Positions 30,278 through 40,810 are shown, counted from the first letter of the stretch. The stretch is DNA of 64,000 nucleotides from Kocuria palustris (GCF_007666205.1 NZ_VDOR01000003.1:1-64000), one strand, 5' to 3'. The notes: generated by a model from the letters alone, not told the origin. Translations and numbers: made by a program.

Positions 30278-30520
30278 ATGTCCGAGGATCCCTCCGCACC
30301 GCATGACAGAGCGCGCTCGTCGGAGACGAGCGGATCGCAGGCGGCTCCCCGCGTCGGACCACCCCGGGGAGCCGCCTCGACCCGGAGGGTCGACGCGCGC
30401 ATCGACACGGCGCCGCAGCAGATCGTGGGCAGCGGCGACGATCGCCGTGCGCCGCGCCATGAACGACCGCGACAGGCCCCGCCCCTCCCCCGCAGCAGCT
30501 GCCCGGAGCGCGCCACTACA
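30278..30520 (+). pseudogene. Possible 5' part of a frameshifted membrane protein gene
   Basis: From ATG 30278 the frame encodes a polar, Ser/Arg/Pro-rich stretch (MSEDPSAPHDRARSSETSGS onward) that stays open to 30649 but loses coding character after about 30470. The following gene in another frame supplies the membrane part. A single indel in the C-rich tract near 30478-30492 would join them. This is inferred from the start context and frame change only. Confidence 0.3.
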
Positions 30521-30522
30521 CC

Positions 30523-30834
30523 GTGCCGACGACGAGGGACCGCGCCGTCGGCGGGGCCTCTGCCGCGGCGCCGTCGTGGGGCGGCTCCTCGGCGGTCGTC
30601 CGGCCGAAGCGGCGGCCTCGCTGGTGGGTCCTCCACGTCGTCATGCTGACGGCGATCCTGCTGCTGCTCGTCGTCCCCTTCGTCGTCGGCCTCGCGTCGG
30701 TCGCGGTCGATCCGGCCGATGACTCCTGGGTCTGGCCGCTGCTGCTGGCGTGGCTGCTCGCCGTGCTCCTGATCCCGATCTGGATCGCGTGGAGCATCGT
30801 GCGCGGCGTCCTGTGGCGTGACAGCACCCGCTGA
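30523..30834 (+). CDS. Small two-span membrane protein
   Basis: A 103-residue hypothetical protein with two hydrophobic segments (VVMLTAILLLLVVPFVVGLAS and PLLLAWLLAVLLIPIWIAW) after a basic, polar N-terminus. GTG at 30523 is the first start in this frame after a stop at about 30460, but no ribosome site is evident, and the sequence may be the 3' half of a frameshifted gene starting at 30278. It ends 12 bp before the helicase gene. No family recognised. Confidence 0.55.
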   Translation: MPTTRDRAVGGASAAAPSWGGSSAVVRPKRRPRWWVLHVVMLTAILLLLVVPFVVGLASVAVDPADDSWVWPLLLAWLLAVLLIPIWIAWSIVRGVLWRDSTR

Positions 30835-30846
30835 GGTCCCGACGCC

Positions 30847-33204
30847 ATGGCCCTGACCCTGACCGCCGAGTTCTCGGACGCGCTCGAGAAGCTGCAGGCC
30901 GGTGTGCCCGTCCTCCTCACCGGCCGGGCCGGCACCGGCAAGTCGACGCTGATCCGCAGCTTCCTGGAGTCCACGAGCCGCCAGGCGGTCGTCGCGGCGC
31001 CCACGGGGATCGCCGCCCTGAACGTGGGCGGGTGGACGCTGCACCGGCTGTTCTCCTTCCCCGCGGGCATCACGCCGGAGCAGGTCCGCTCCGGGGACTA
31101 CCGACCGGGCCGGTTCATGAAGACCCTCGCCTCCCTGGACACCCTGGTGATCGACGAGATCTCGATGGTGCGCGCCGATCTCTTCGACTGCCTGGCCCTG
31201 GCACTCGAGCGCTTCGGGCCGAAGCCCGGGACGCCCTTCGGCGGGGTGCAGCTCGTGCTCGTGGGCGACCTGCATCAGCTGCCCCCGGTCGTCGCCGACG
31301 CCGAGCGCGAGCACTTCCGGAGCTGCTACGACTCCCCCTTCTTCTTCTCCGCGCACGAGTACGCGCCCTCGTCGTTCGCCGTCGTCGAGCTGACCACGGT
31401 CTTCCGCCAGGTCGAGGACACCCGGATGGTCGAGATCCTCGATGCCGTGCGCGACGGCGACCTGCTCGAGGACGCCCGTTCCGAGCTCAATCGGCGCACC
31501 GATCCGGACTTCGACCCGCCGCCGGAGGAGCTCTGGCTGACGCTGGCCACGACCAACCGCGTCGCGGGAGCGCGCAACCGTCGGATGCTCGAGCGGCTGG
31601 AGGCGCCGCTCGCCTTCTCGACGGCTCGGGTCACCGGGGACCTCGACGGGATGGAGCGACCCGCCGACGAGGTCCTGGCCTACAAGGCGGGAGCGCAGAT
31701 CATGCTCCTGACCAATGATCCCGCCGATCGCTGGGCCAACGGCACCCTGGCCAGGATCACGGACACGCTCTTCGACGAGGACGGTGAGCCGTGCGTGGTC
31801 GTCGAGCTGCCCGACGGGACCCGGGCCGCGGTCGAGCGGCATGTGTGGGAGGTGACGCGCCCGTCGGCGGCCGGCGGGCGGCTGACCCACGAGGTCGTGG
31901 GCACGTTCGCCCAGCTGCCGTTCCGGCTCGCGTGGGCGATCACGATCCACAAGAGCCAGGGCCAGACCCTGGATCGGGTGATCGTGGATCTCAGCGGCGG
32001 GACCTTCGCCGACGGCCAGCTCTACGTGGCCCTGAGCCGCTGCCGCTCGCTCGACGGACTGGTGCTCACCCGCGACGTGCTGCCCAAGGACCTGCGCGTC
32101 GATCAGCGCGTGCGGCGCTTCCTGCGCTCCCGGACGGGTCATTCGACGACCGGCGGGCAGGTCTGGCTCGGCATCTGCTGGGTGGGCGACGAGGGCACCC
32201 GCTGGAAGCCCCGCCCGATCGAGATCGCTGCGGTGGCCGATGACGGCCGGCAGGCGTCGTCGCTGATCAATCCCACGCGGGACCTGGGCTCGGCGCGCGC
32301 CGACCACGGGATCGGCGCCGCCGACGTGGAGCTCGCGCCCCTGCTCGAGCAGGCCTGGGCCGCCCTGGCCCCGCTGCTCCAGGGGCGCACCCCCGTGGGC
32401 CTGGACATCGACCGGACGCTCAGCCGCATCGACGTCGAGCTCAAGCGCAACGGCCACGTGGCGCGCATGCCGCTGGGCCGCGAGCTCGACGACGGCACGC
32501 TCACGCCGGCGGACCGCCTCCGCCTCGGCGCGCCGAGCGCCCTGGAGCGGGCGCTGGCGGCGCGCGATATCGCCGCCCGCCGCGGGATCACGGGCCTCGA
32601 GGCCTTCCCCGCCGTCGACGACCGCCCCGGCTATCTCCTGCCGCGCACGGGCTCCTCCGAGCATGCGTTCCGGATCCATGTCCCGGGGGCGGCCGTGCCG
32701 TGGCCCGAGCGCGCTGACGCCCTGGCCGAAGCGCTGCGTGCGGCCGTGCGGCGCGGTGGGCTCAGCCCGGGGGCGCGCGCCGTGGTCCGCGCGGTCGAAT
32801 CGCAGCTCGACCGACGCATCCTGGAGGACCCCGACGGCCCCGCTGCTCCGGAGCTGCCCGAGGTCCTGGTCCCGGGAGCCCGGGTCTGCTTCACGGGGAC
32901 CACCCGAGACGAGGGCGGGCGCCAGCTGTCCCGGCACGAGGTCGAGGTGCTGGCCGCCTCCCACGGGCTGGCCCCGGTCGCGACCGTGACCAGGACCCGC
33001 TGCGATGCCCTGGTGGTCGCCGAGCTCGGAACACAGTCCGGCAAAGCCCGAAAGGCCGCCGCGTACGGCACACCGGTCTTCGCGTTCGCCGCCTTCCTGG
33101 CCTGGACGGACGGCTCCGGCTGCTGTCATGGCACCCCGGGAGGCACGAACCGGAGGACCGGCGCCGTCGCCGACGAGCCGGCCGTGAGCATCACGGCGAT
33201 CTGA
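30847..33204 (+). CDS. Pif1-like helicase with exonuclease-like and BRCT regions
   Basis: A 785-residue DNA-processing protein. Residues 1-425 form a superfamily 1 Pif1/RecD-like helicase: Walker A GRAGTGKST (26-34), VIDEISM (101-107), GDLHQLPPV (140-148), TIHKSQGQT (366-374) and VALSRCRSL. Residues about 438-560 follow the length and spacing of a DnaQ-like 3'-5' exonuclease (QVWLGICWVGDEG, then PIEIAAVADDG, then DADHGIG-like SARADHGIGAAD, then PVGLDIDRTLSRI), but the first Asp-x-Glu motif is not intact, so activity is doubtful. Residues 673-752 resemble a BRCT domain (VCFTGTTRDEG to TPVFAFAAFL). A role in replication or recombination repair is inferred. Confidence 0.85.
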   Translation: MALTLTAEFSDALEKLQAGVPVLLTGRAGTGKSTLIRSFLESTSRQAVVAAPTGIAALNVGGWTLHRLFSFPAGITPEQVRSGDYRPGRFMKTLASLDTLVIDEISMVRADLFDCLALALERFGPKPGTPFGGVQLVLVGDLHQLPPVVADAEREHFRSCYDSPFFFSAHEYAPSSFAVVELTTVFRQVEDTRMVEILDAVRDGDLLEDARSELNRRTDPDFDPPPEELWLTLATTNRVAGARNRRMLERLEAPLAFSTARVTGDLDGMERPADEVLAYKAGAQIMLLTNDPADRWANGTLARITDTLFDEDGEPCVVVELPDGTRAAVERHVWEVTRPSAAGGRLTHEVVGTFAQLPFRLAWAITIHKSQGQTLDRVIVDLSGGTFADGQLYVALSRCRSLDGLVLTRDVLPKDLRVDQRVRRFLRSRTGHSTTGGQVWLGICWVGDEGTRWKPRPIEIAAVADDGRQASSLINPTRDLGSARADHGIGAADVELAPLLEQAWAALAPLLQGRTPVGLDIDRTLSRIDVELKRNGHVARMPLGRELDDGTLTPADRLRLGAPSALERALAARDIAARRGITGLEAFPAVDDRPGYLLPRTGSSEHAFRIHVPGAAVPWPERADALAEALRAAVRRGGLSPGARAVVRAVESQLDRRILEDPDGPAAPELPEVLVPGARVCFTGTTRDEGGRQLSRHEVEVLAASHGLAPVATVTRTRCDALVVAELGTQSGKARKAAAYGTPVFAFAAFLAWTDGSGCCHGTPGGTNRRTGAVADEPAVSITAI

Positions 33205-33265
33205 CCCCTCCCCGGCCCTGCGCGATGTCGGGAATAGCCGGCCGCTCGACCGCGCTCTCCTTTTT

Positions 33266-34486
33266 GTGGATACGTCACGTGAATCCGGGTCGACCGAGGG
33301 CGAACCGCTGGATGTCGTGGTGATCGGCGCCGGGCAGGCCGGGCTGAGCGCCGCGGGCCGACTGCTGCGCAAGGGCCTGGAGCCCTGGCGCGACGTCGTG
33401 GTGCTCGACGGCAACGACGGCCCCGGCGGCGCCTGGCGGCATCGCTGGGACTCGCTGACCTTCGACGCCGCCCACGGCATCCACGACCTGCCCGGCTTCC
33501 CGCTGGGCACGCCGGATCCGGCCGAGCCGGCCAGCCGCGTGGTCGCCCGCTACTACGGTGCCTACGAGCAGGAGCTGGGCCTGCCCGTCGTGCGCCCCGC
33601 ACCGGTCTCGGCGGTCGAGCGGGACGACGACGGCCTGTTCCGCGTCACCGCCGCCGACGGCTCCGTGCGCCGCACCCGTGCGGTGATCAGCGCCACCGGG
33701 ACGTGGAACCGCCCGCACTGGCCCAGCTATCCCGGCATGGGCGATTTCGCCGGCCGCCAGCTGCACACCCGCGACTTCGCCGCCGCCGAGGACTTCGCCG
33801 GGCAGCGCGTGCTCGTGGTCGGCGGCGGGACGTCGGCGCTGCAGTTCCTCCTGCAGCTCGAGGACGCCGGCGCGCAGACCGTGTGGAGCACCCGTCGGGC
33901 CCCGGACTGGACCGATCGCTTCTTCGATGCCTCCTGGGGCACCGATGTGGAGACCTCCGTCTCGGCCCGCACGACGACGGGACTGCCGCCGCTGTCCGTC
34001 GTGGCGGCCACGGGGCTGCCGGTCACCGAGCAGTACCGCAACGGCATCGCCGCCGGGACCCTGCTCTCCCGGGGGCGGCTGCTGCGGCTCACCACCGACG
34101 GGGCCGTGCTCGACGGCCCGGGGCCCGACGGCACGCAGCTGCCCGGCCAGAGCGAGGCCGCCGATCGTGTCCTGGCGGAGCTGCCCGCCTCGCCCGCGCG
34201 GACGCTGCCCGGCCGCTCCGTGCCCCACGAGTCCTCTGAGGCCGCGTGGGAGACGCCCGTGGACGCGGTGCTGTGGGCCACGGGATTCCGGGCGGCCCTG
34301 GATCATCTGCAGCCCCTGCAGCTGCGCGAGCCCGGCGGCGGGATCACCATGGGCGCCGACGGGGTCACCGTGGAGCGCGCACCGGGGCTGTTCCTGGTGG
34401 GCTACGGCGCCTCCGCCTCGACGATCGGGGCGACCCGCGCGGGACGCGCCGCCGCCGCGGCGGCCGCGAAGCTCCTGGGCGGCTGA
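33266..34486 (+). CDS. FAD-dependent flavoprotein monooxygenase-like
   Basis: A 406-residue NAD(P)/FAD oxidoreductase of the CzcO/flavin monooxygenase type. The FAD-binding dinucleotide motif GAGQAGLSAAGRLL is near residue 22, the PGGAWRHRWDSL segment follows, and the NADPH-binding VVGGGTSALQFLLQLEDAG is mid-protein; VDAVLWATGFR precedes the C-terminal part. The GTG at 33266 is the only start before the first beta strand; no clear ribosome site precedes it. Substrate unknown. It is convergent with nrdF, with a strong hairpin between them. Confidence 0.85.
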   Translation: MDTSRESGSTEGEPLDVVVIGAGQAGLSAAGRLLRKGLEPWRDVVVLDGNDGPGGAWRHRWDSLTFDAAHGIHDLPGFPLGTPDPAEPASRVVARYYGAYEQELGLPVVRPAPVSAVERDDDGLFRVTAADGSVRRTRAVISATGTWNRPHWPSYPGMGDFAGRQLHTRDFAAAEDFAGQRVLVVGGGTSALQFLLQLEDAGAQTVWSTRRAPDWTDRFFDASWGTDVETSVSARTTTGLPPLSVVAATGLPVTEQYRNGIAAGTLLSRGRLLRLTTDGAVLDGPGPDGTQLPGQSEAADRVLAELPASPARTLPGRSVPHESSEAAWETPVDAVLWATGFRAALDHLQPLQLREPGGGITMGADGVTVERAPGLFLVGYGASASTIGATRAGRAAAAAAAKLLGG

Positions 34487-34500
34487 ATCGCGGGACGTCG

Positions 34501-34535
34501 AGGGCCCCGACCTGCGCGCGGCAGGTCGGGGCCCT
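34501..34535. terminator. Bidirectional hairpin between flavoprotein gene and nrdF
   Basis: A perfect 15-bp inverted repeat, AGGGCCCCGACCTGC and its complement, with a GCGCG loop, 14 bp after the flavoprotein stop and 37 bp after the nrdF stop. It can serve both convergent genes. Confidence 0.8.
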
Positions 34536-34572
34536 CGTCTGCTCGGCCGGAGTGCCGGGACGGCTCAGCGGC

Positions 34573-35613
<1,041 letters not shown>

Positions 35614-37797
35614 TCACAGCATGCAGGAGACGCAGCCCTCGATCTCCGTGCCCTCGAGCGCGAGCTGGCGGATGCGCGAGTAGTACATCGTCTTGATGCC
35701 CTTGCGCCAGGCGTAGATCTGCGCCTTGTTGACGTCGCGCGTCGTGGCGGTGTCCTTGAAGAACAGCGTCAGCGACAGCCCCTGGTCCACGTGCTGCGAG
35801 GCGGCGGCGTAGGTGTCGATGATCTTCTCGTAGCCGATCTCGTACGCGTCCTGGAAGTACTCCAGGTTGTCCTGATCCATGTGGGGCGCCGGGTAGTAGA
35901 CGCGGCCCAGCTTGCCCTCCTTGCGGATCTCGATCGGCGCGGCGATCGGGTGGATCGACGACGTCGAGTCGTTGATGTACGAGATCGAGCCCGTCGGCGG
36001 AACCGCCTGCAGGTTCTGGTTGAACATGCCGTGCTCGGCCACCTGCGACTTGAGCTCGCGCCAGTCGTCCTGGGTGGGGATGTGGATCTCCGAGGCCTCG
36101 AACAGCTCGCGGACGCGCTGCGTGGCCGGCGCCCACTCCTTCTCCGTGTACTTGTCGAAGTACGAGCCGCTGGCGTAGTCCGAGTTCTCGAAGTTCACGA
36201 ACGTCTCGCCGCGCTCCTTCGCCAGCAGCATCGAGGCGCGCACGGCGTGATAGGTCACGGTGTAGAAGTAGATGTTCGTGAAGTCCACGCCCTCCTCCGA
36301 GCCGTAGTGGATGTGCTCGCGGCCCAGGTAGCCGTGCAGGTTCATCTGGCCCAGCCCGACGGCGTGGGACATGTCGTTGCCGCGGCGGATCGAGGGCACC
36401 GAGTCGATCTCGGACATCTCGGAGACCGCCGTGAGCCCGCGGATGGCGGTCTCGATGGTCTGCCCGAAGTCCGGGGAGTCCATAGTCAGCGCGATGTTCA
36501 GCGAGCCCAGGTTGCACGAGATGTCCTTGCCCACGGTCTCGTAGGTGAGGTCGTCGTGGTACGTCGAGGGCTCGGAGACCTGGAGGATCTCGGAGCACAG
36601 GTTGGACATGATGACCTTGCCCTCGATGGGGTTGGCCCGGTTCACCGTGTCCTCGAACATCACGTACGGGTAGCCGGACTCGAACTGCACCTCGGCCAGG
36701 GTCTGGAAGAACTCGCGCGCCCTGATCTTGGTCTTGGTGATCCGGGCGTCGTCGACCATCTCGTGGTACTTCTCCGAGACGTTCACGTCCGAGAACGGCA
36801 CGCCGTAGATGCGCTCGACGTCGTAGGGCGAGAACAGGTACATGTCCTGGTTCTTCTTGGCCAGCTCGAACGTGATGTCCGGGATGACGACGCCCAGCGA
36901 CAGCGTCTTGATGCGGATCTTCTCGTCCGCGTTCTCGCGCTTGGTGTCCAGGAACCGGTAGATGTCCGGGTGGTGGGCGTGCAGGTACACCGCGCCGGCG
37001 CCCTGGCGAGCGCCGAGCTGGTTGGCGTAGGAGAACGAGTCCTCCAGCAGCTTCATCACGGGGATGATGCCCGAGGACTGGTTCTCGATCTTCTTGATCG
37101 GCGCGCCCGCCTCGCGGATGTTGGTCAGAGCGAACGCCACGCCGCCGCCGCGCTTGGACAGCTGCAGGGCGGAGTTGATCGAGCGGCCGATCGACTCCAT
37201 GTTGTCCTCGATGCGCAGCAGGAAGCACGAGACCATCTCGCCGCGCTGCTTCTTGCCCGCGTTGAGGAACGTGGGCGTGGCCGGCTGGAAGCGGCCCGAG
37301 ATGATCTCCTCGACCAGATGCTCGGCCAGCTCGCGATCGCCGTCGGCCAGGTACAGCGAGACCATGACCACGCGGTCCTCGAAGCGCTCGAGGTAGCGGC
37401 GGCCGTCGAACGTCTTGAGCGTGTACGACGTGTAGAACTTGAACGCGCCCAGGAACGTCTTGAAGCGGAACTTCTTCCCGTAGGCGATCTTGGACAGCTT
37501 CTTCACGAACTCGAAGTCGTACTTCTCCAGGACCTCGGGCTCGTAGTACTGGTGGTCCACCAGGTAGTCGAGCTTCTCCTTGAGGTCGTGGAAGAAGACG
37601 GTGTTCTCGTTGACGTGCTGCAGGAAGTACTGGCGCACGGCCTGGCGGTCGGCGTCGAACTGGATGCGGCCGTCGGCGTCGTACAGGTTCAGCACGGCGT
37701 TGAGCTCGTGATAGCCCATGCCGCGGAACTTCTCGGGGGTCTTCGGATCCTCGTGGCCCAGGCCGGCGACCCCGGCGTGGGTGGTGTGGGTGGTCAC
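35614..37797 (-). CDS. nrdE: Ribonucleotide reductase class Ib large subunit
   Basis: Reduces ribonucleoside diphosphates. The 727-residue protein has [22 protein letters not shown], the glycine-rich [24 protein letters not shown] with a catalytic cysteine, and the redox pair CVSCML at the extreme C-terminus, which NrdH re-reduces. The N-terminal ATP-cone of class Ia is absent. GTG at 37797 overlaps the nrdI stop (GTGA); starting at the earlier in-frame ATG (37887) would run into nrdI. The product begins [19 protein letters not shown]. Confidence 0.97.
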   Translation of the reverse strand: MTTHTTHAGVAGLGHEDPKTPEKFRGMGYHELNAVLNLYDADGRIQFDADRQAVRQYFLQHVNENTVFFHDLKEKLDYLVDHQYYEPEVLEKYDFEFVKKLSKIAYGKKFRFKTFLGAFKFYTSYTLKTFDGRRYLERFEDRVVMVSLYLADGDRELAEHLVEEIISGRFQPATPTFLNAGKKQRGEMVSCFLLRIEDNMESIGRSINSALQLSKRGGGVAFALTNIREAGAPIKKIENQSSGIIPVMKLLEDSFSYANQLGARQGAGAVYLHAHHPDIYRFLDTKRENADEKIRIKTLSLGVVIPDITFELAKKNQDMYLFSPYDVERIYGVPFSDVNVSEKYHEMVDDARITKTKIRAREFFQTLAEVQFESGYPYVMFEDTVNRANPIEGKVIMSNLCSEILQVSEPSTYHDDLTYETVGKDISCNLGSLNIALTMDSPDFGQTIETAIRGLTAVSEMSEIDSVPSIRRGNDMSHAVGLGQMNLHGYLGREHIHYGSEEGVDFTNIYFYTVTYHAVRASMLLAKERGETFVNFENSDYASGSYFDKYTEKEWAPATQRVRELFEASEIHIPTQDDWRELKSQVAEHGMFNQNLQAVPPTGSISYINDSTSSIHPIAAPIEIRKEGKLGRVYYPAPHMDQDNLEYFQDAYEIGYEKIIDTYAAASQHVDQGLSLTLFFKDTATTRDVNKAQIYAWRKGIKTMYYSRIRQLALEGTEIEGCVSCML

Positions 37798-38303
37798 TGC
37801 CACAGCTTCATCAGTCCTTCGTTGACATCGGCGACGTCCTGGTCGGTGCCCATCAGCTCGAAGCGGTGGAGCAGCGGGACATCGCACTTGACGGCGATCT
37901 TCTGGGCGGCGAGGCAGTAGCTCTCGCCGAAGTTGGTGTTGCCGGCGCCCAGGACCCCCCGCAGCCCGCGCCGGTTCTCCTCGATGTTGAGGAACTTGAC
38001 GACCTGCGGCGGCACCGCCCCCGCCCCGCCGGGGCGGCCGTAGGTGGGCACGGCCAGCACGTAGGGCTCGCGGACCGCGGGCATCTCCTCCGCGGTGCGC
38101 AGCGGCAGGCGCAGTGTGCGGGCACGCAGCTTCTGCACGAACCGGTGGGTGTTGCCGGAGATCGAGGAGAAGTAGACGACCAGCGGGTCGTCCGCTCCGG
38201 GGGCAGCGGCCTGCTCGCCGCGATCGGCGGCCTCGGCCGTGTGCTGGGCCCGGGCGGCGGCCGTCCGGCGCAGCTCGGCGACGAGAGCGGACATGGTGGT
38301 CAC
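37794..38303 (-). CDS. nrdI: NrdI flavodoxin-like maturation protein
   Basis: FMN protein that supplies oxidant for assembly of the manganese-tyrosyl cofactor in NrdF. The flavodoxin core starts at about residue 40 with [19 protein letters not shown] and includes [21 protein letters not shown] and [12 protein letters not shown], a diagnostic stretch. The 169-residue length includes an atypical Ala-rich N-terminal extension of about 38 residues; ATG 38303 or the ATG three codons later are the visible starts. Coupled to nrdE by a 4-bp overlap. Confidence 0.95.
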   Translation of the reverse strand: MTTMSALVAELRRTAAARAQHTAEAADRGEQAAAPGADDPLVVYFSSISGNTHRFVQKLRARTLRLPLRTAEEMPAVREPYVLAVPTYGRPGGAGAVPPQVVKFLNIEENRRGLRGVLGAGNTNFGESYCLAAQKIAVKCDVPLLHRFELMGTDQDVADVNEGLMKLWQ

Positions 38304-38441
38304 CTCCGAGAAGGCGTGCGACGGGTGGTCCTGCCGGACCGGGATGCGGGATGTGCGTGCAGTGCGACGGCCGGGCCGCCGCCCGGATCGCCCTCTCGGG
38401 GATCCCCGGCGGGACCCGACCGTCGTGGTCGAGGCCGGGCC

Positions 38442-38678
38442 TCAGGCGGAGGCGCGCACCGCGAGCTGGGAGATCATGTCGGGGCGGTAGCCCGACCAGT
38501 GGTCATCGCCGGCCTCCACGACCGGGACCTGCTGGTAGCCCAGGCTCACGACGTGGTCGTAGGCGGCCTGGTCCTCGGTGACATCGACGACGTCGTAGTC
38601 GATGCCCTTCTTGGTGAGCGCGCGATAGGTCGCGTTGCACTGGACGCAGGAGGGCTTGCTGTAGACGGTCACTGACAT
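38442..38678 (-). CDS. nrdH: Glutaredoxin-like NrdH-redoxin
   Basis: Thioredoxin-reductase-dependent electron donor for the NrdEF reductase. The 78-residue protein has the CVQC active site at residues 11-14 within [17 protein letters not shown], the cis-proline [18 protein letters not shown] and standard length. ATG 38678 has AGGAAGGGAT upstream; the longer frame to 38783 has no such support. First gene of the nrd operon, preceded by two NrdR-like boxes. Confidence 0.97.
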   Translation of the reverse strand: MSVTVYSKPSCVQCNATYRALTKKGIDYDVVDVTEDQAAYDHVVSLGYQQVPVVEAGDDHWSGYRPDMISQLAVRASA

Positions 38679-38875
38679 GTCGGTGATCCCTTCCTGTTCA
38701 TGGGGGCTGGATCGGAGGGTGCTGGAAGAGCTGCTTCCGGGCCGAGCGCGGACGCGATCACGACGACGGTGCGGTCGTGCCATCCGCTGGCAGGGATCCG
38801 GGTGCAGGACCGCTGATCGGTGGCTCCGAACGGTCTGCCGGATGCGGGCCGCTCTCTCTCCTGCGCTGGGTACAG

Positions 38876-38891
38876 ATACTACATCTTGTGC
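38876..38891 (-). promoter_or_regulatory. NrdR-like box 1
   Basis: Reads GCACAAGATGTAGTAT on the minus strand, an imperfect match to the 16-bp NrdR palindrome ACACWATATATWGTGT. It overlaps a TAGTAT hexamer that could be the nrdH -10. Its centre lies 32 bp from that of box 2, three helical turns, which is the usual spacing for NrdR box pairs. Confidence 0.7.
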
Positions 38892-38907
38892 CGGGGTCCA
38901 TCGAGAG

Positions 38908-38923
38908 GCCCAAGATGCTGTGT
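38908..38923 (-). promoter_or_regulatory. NrdR-like box 2
   Basis: Reads GCCCAAGATGCTGTGT on the plus strand, sharing the CAAGATG core and GTGT end with the NrdR consensus. Together with box 1 it predicts ATP/dATP-dependent repression of nrdHIEF. The nrdR gene itself is not in this window. Confidence 0.65.
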
Positions 38924-39228
38924 CTCACCGTCGCGCCCGTCGAGGCGGGCTTGTCCTCAGGATGTCCACAGACGACTGTCCGCACCGAAGGCGCGGCCCC
39001 CGCGCGAACATGCGGGCCGGGCCGCTGCGGGGCATGGTCATCCACATGACGGAGATCTCCGGGTCCACGCCTGTGCACGCCGCAGAAACATCACGAGACG
39101 TCCCGGGGACCGCGTGTCGTCACGTCATCCGGCGTCGTCGCTCAGCGCGGCCCTCGATCTGCGGCAGCACCGCGGACATCGGCGCCGGACAGCGGCGCGG
39201 CGCCTGCCCCGTTCCGATCCGCGGCCAC

Positions 39229-40752
39229 TCAGTCGCGGCGCAGGCGCCTGCGCGCTCGGTGCACCAGCTCCCCCGGAGTGGGAGCCGCCATGAGGGCCTG
39301 CGCGGCCCGGGCCCGCACCCCCGTGTACGGCGGGAACGTGACCTGCAGCGTCTCGGGGCTCAGCGGCTTGTCCAGCACCGAGCGCAGATGGCTGAAGGTC
39401 TCGAAGCTGGCCTGCCCGTGGTAGCTGCCGGTGCCCGAGTCGCCCACACCTCCGAAGGGCAGCTGCGGGTGGATGAGATGGACCATGGGTGCCTCGAAGG
39501 TCATGCCGCCCGAGGACGTCATCCCGCGGAAGCCCTCCCGGACCTCCTCCCGCTCGCTGAACACGTACAGCGCCAGGGGCTTCTCCCCGTCGGCCACGAA
39601 GCGCGCCGCCTCGCGGTGATCCTCCACGGCCACCAGCGGCAGGATGGGCCCGAAGATCTCCTCCTCCATGGCGGGGCCGTCGGAGGCGCTGCGAATGATC
39701 GTGGGCTCCAGGTAGCGGTCATCGGCGTCGTGCCGCCCGCCCGCGACGATGTCCTCCGCAGGGATGCGCTCGAGCAGCTCCGTCAGCCGGGAGAGGTGGC
39801 GCGGCGTCACGATCCGCCCGTAGGACTCCGAGCGCTGAGGATCGGTGCCGTAGAAGGAGCGCACGGCCTCCGGCAGCAGCTGCTCGAGCTGCGCCAGCAC
39901 GGCGGAGGGGCCCATGACGTAGTCGGGAGCCACGCAGGTCTGCCCCGCGTTGACCAGCTTGGCCCACGCCAGCCGGCGGGCCGCGGCGGGCAGGTCGACG
40001 GTGTCGTCGATCCACACCGGGGACTTGCCGCCCAGCTCCAGGGTGACCGGCGTCAGGTGCTCGGCGGCCGCGCGCATCACCACGCGGCCGACCGTCGAGT
40101 TGCCCGTGAAGAAGATGTGGTCGAAGCGGTGCTGGAGCAGTCGGGTGGTCTCCGGGATCGCGCCGAGGACCACCGAGACGCAGTCGGAGAGCTCCTGGAG
40201 GGCATCGGCCAGCGCCTGGGCCACATGGGGAGTGACCTCGGAGGGCTTCACCACGGCGGTGCACCCGGCGGCCAGAGCACCCACCAGAGGGCTGAAGACC
40301 AGCTGCACCGGGTAGTTCCACGGGGCGATGATCAGCGCGGTGCCCAGGGGCTGCGGCTCGACCCAGGCCGTCGAAGGGGCCAGGACCGCGGCCGAGCCGA
40401 CCGATCGCGGTGCCATCCACCGGCCCACGTTCCTGCGGACGTGGCGCAGCTCCGTGAGGCTCACGCCGATCTCGGTGACCTCGGCCTCCGTGGCCGACTT
40501 GCCGAGGTCCTGTGCGAGAGCGGCCTGCAGCGGCTCGCGATGGCGCTGCAGCGCTCGCTCCAGCCGATCGAGCCGGTCCAGGCGCGTGTCGAGGTCGACC
40601 GGGGCCCGGAACGCGTCCTGCGCGCGCTCGACCGCACGGTCGATGCCGCGGGCCGCGGTCTCGTCGAGGCCTTCGACATCGGACAAGGACGCCGCCTTGC
40701 GTCGGAACGACGGGGCAGTCGGAAGGGGCGCGGCCGGGGCTCGGTTGCTCAT
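39229..40752 (-). CDS. Aldehyde dehydrogenase (ALDH3-like)
   Basis: NAD(P)-dependent oxidation of aldehydes to acids. The 507-residue protein has PWNYPVQLVFSPLVGALAAGC, the general-base glutamate in LELGGKSP (Glu239), the nucleophile in NAGQTCVAPDY (Cys273), and EEIFGPILPLV. The compact class 3 pattern fits fatty or aromatic aldehyde dehydrogenases. A TAGGTT hexamer sits six bases before the ATG, suggesting a leaderless mRNA. It lies 58 bp after the App1-type gene on the same strand but probably has its own promoter. Confidence 0.93.
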   Translation of the reverse strand: MSNRAPAAPLPTAPSFRRKAASLSDVEGLDETAARGIDRAVERAQDAFRAPVDLDTRLDRLDRLERALQRHREPLQAALAQDLGKSATEAEVTEIGVSLTELRHVRRNVGRWMAPRSVGSAAVLAPSTAWVEPQPLGTALIIAPWNYPVQLVFSPLVGALAAGCTAVVKPSEVTPHVAQALADALQELSDCVSVVLGAIPETTRLLQHRFDHIFFTGNSTVGRVVMRAAAEHLTPVTLELGGKSPVWIDDTVDLPAAARRLAWAKLVNAGQTCVAPDYVMGPSAVLAQLEQLLPEAVRSFYGTDPQRSESYGRIVTPRHLSRLTELLERIPAEDIVAGGRHDADDRYLEPTIIRSASDGPAMEEEIFGPILPLVAVEDHREAARFVADGEKPLALYVFSEREEVREGFRGMTSSGGMTFEAPMVHLIHPQLPFGGVGDSGTGSYHGQASFETFSHLRSVLDKPLSPETLQVTFPPYTGVRARAAQALMAAPTPGELVHRARRRLRRD

Positions 40753-40758
40753 GTCCCC

Positions 40759-40764
40759 AACCTA
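40759..40764 (-). promoter_or_regulatory. Leaderless-type -10 for aldehyde dehydrogenase
   Basis: TAGGTT on the minus strand with six bases to the ATG. No -35 consensus is visible. Confidence 0.45.
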
Positions 40765-40810
40765 GACGCGCGCGACGACAGCACAAGGGCTCCGCACCCC
40801 GGAACAGGCC

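Larger units (their letters stand above)
38679..39228. promoter_or_regulatory. nrdH upstream regulatory region
   Basis: A 550-bp gene-free interval between aldehyde dehydrogenase and nrdH, both transcribed leftward. It holds two NrdR-like boxes about 200 bp before nrdH and a TAGTAT -10-like hexamer (38876-38881 on the minus strand) inside the nearer box. The rest, 38925-39228, shows no coding bias and no other element I can name. Confidence 0.6.

Noticed and set aside
28348-33510. A 1720-codon open frame on the minus strand
   Set aside because: It runs antisense to the MFS, lipoprotein and helicase genes and has no recognisable domain.
38959-38975. DnaA-box-like TGTCCACA in the nrdH upstream region
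   Set aside because: A single imperfect match to TTATCCACA with no companion boxes, AT-rich element or dnaA/dnaN nearby; not an origin.
38758-39078. Possible small gene on the minus strand upstream of nrdH
   Set aside because: Composition is random Arg/Pro/Gly-rich, it crosses both NrdR boxes, and no ribosome site or family match is visible.
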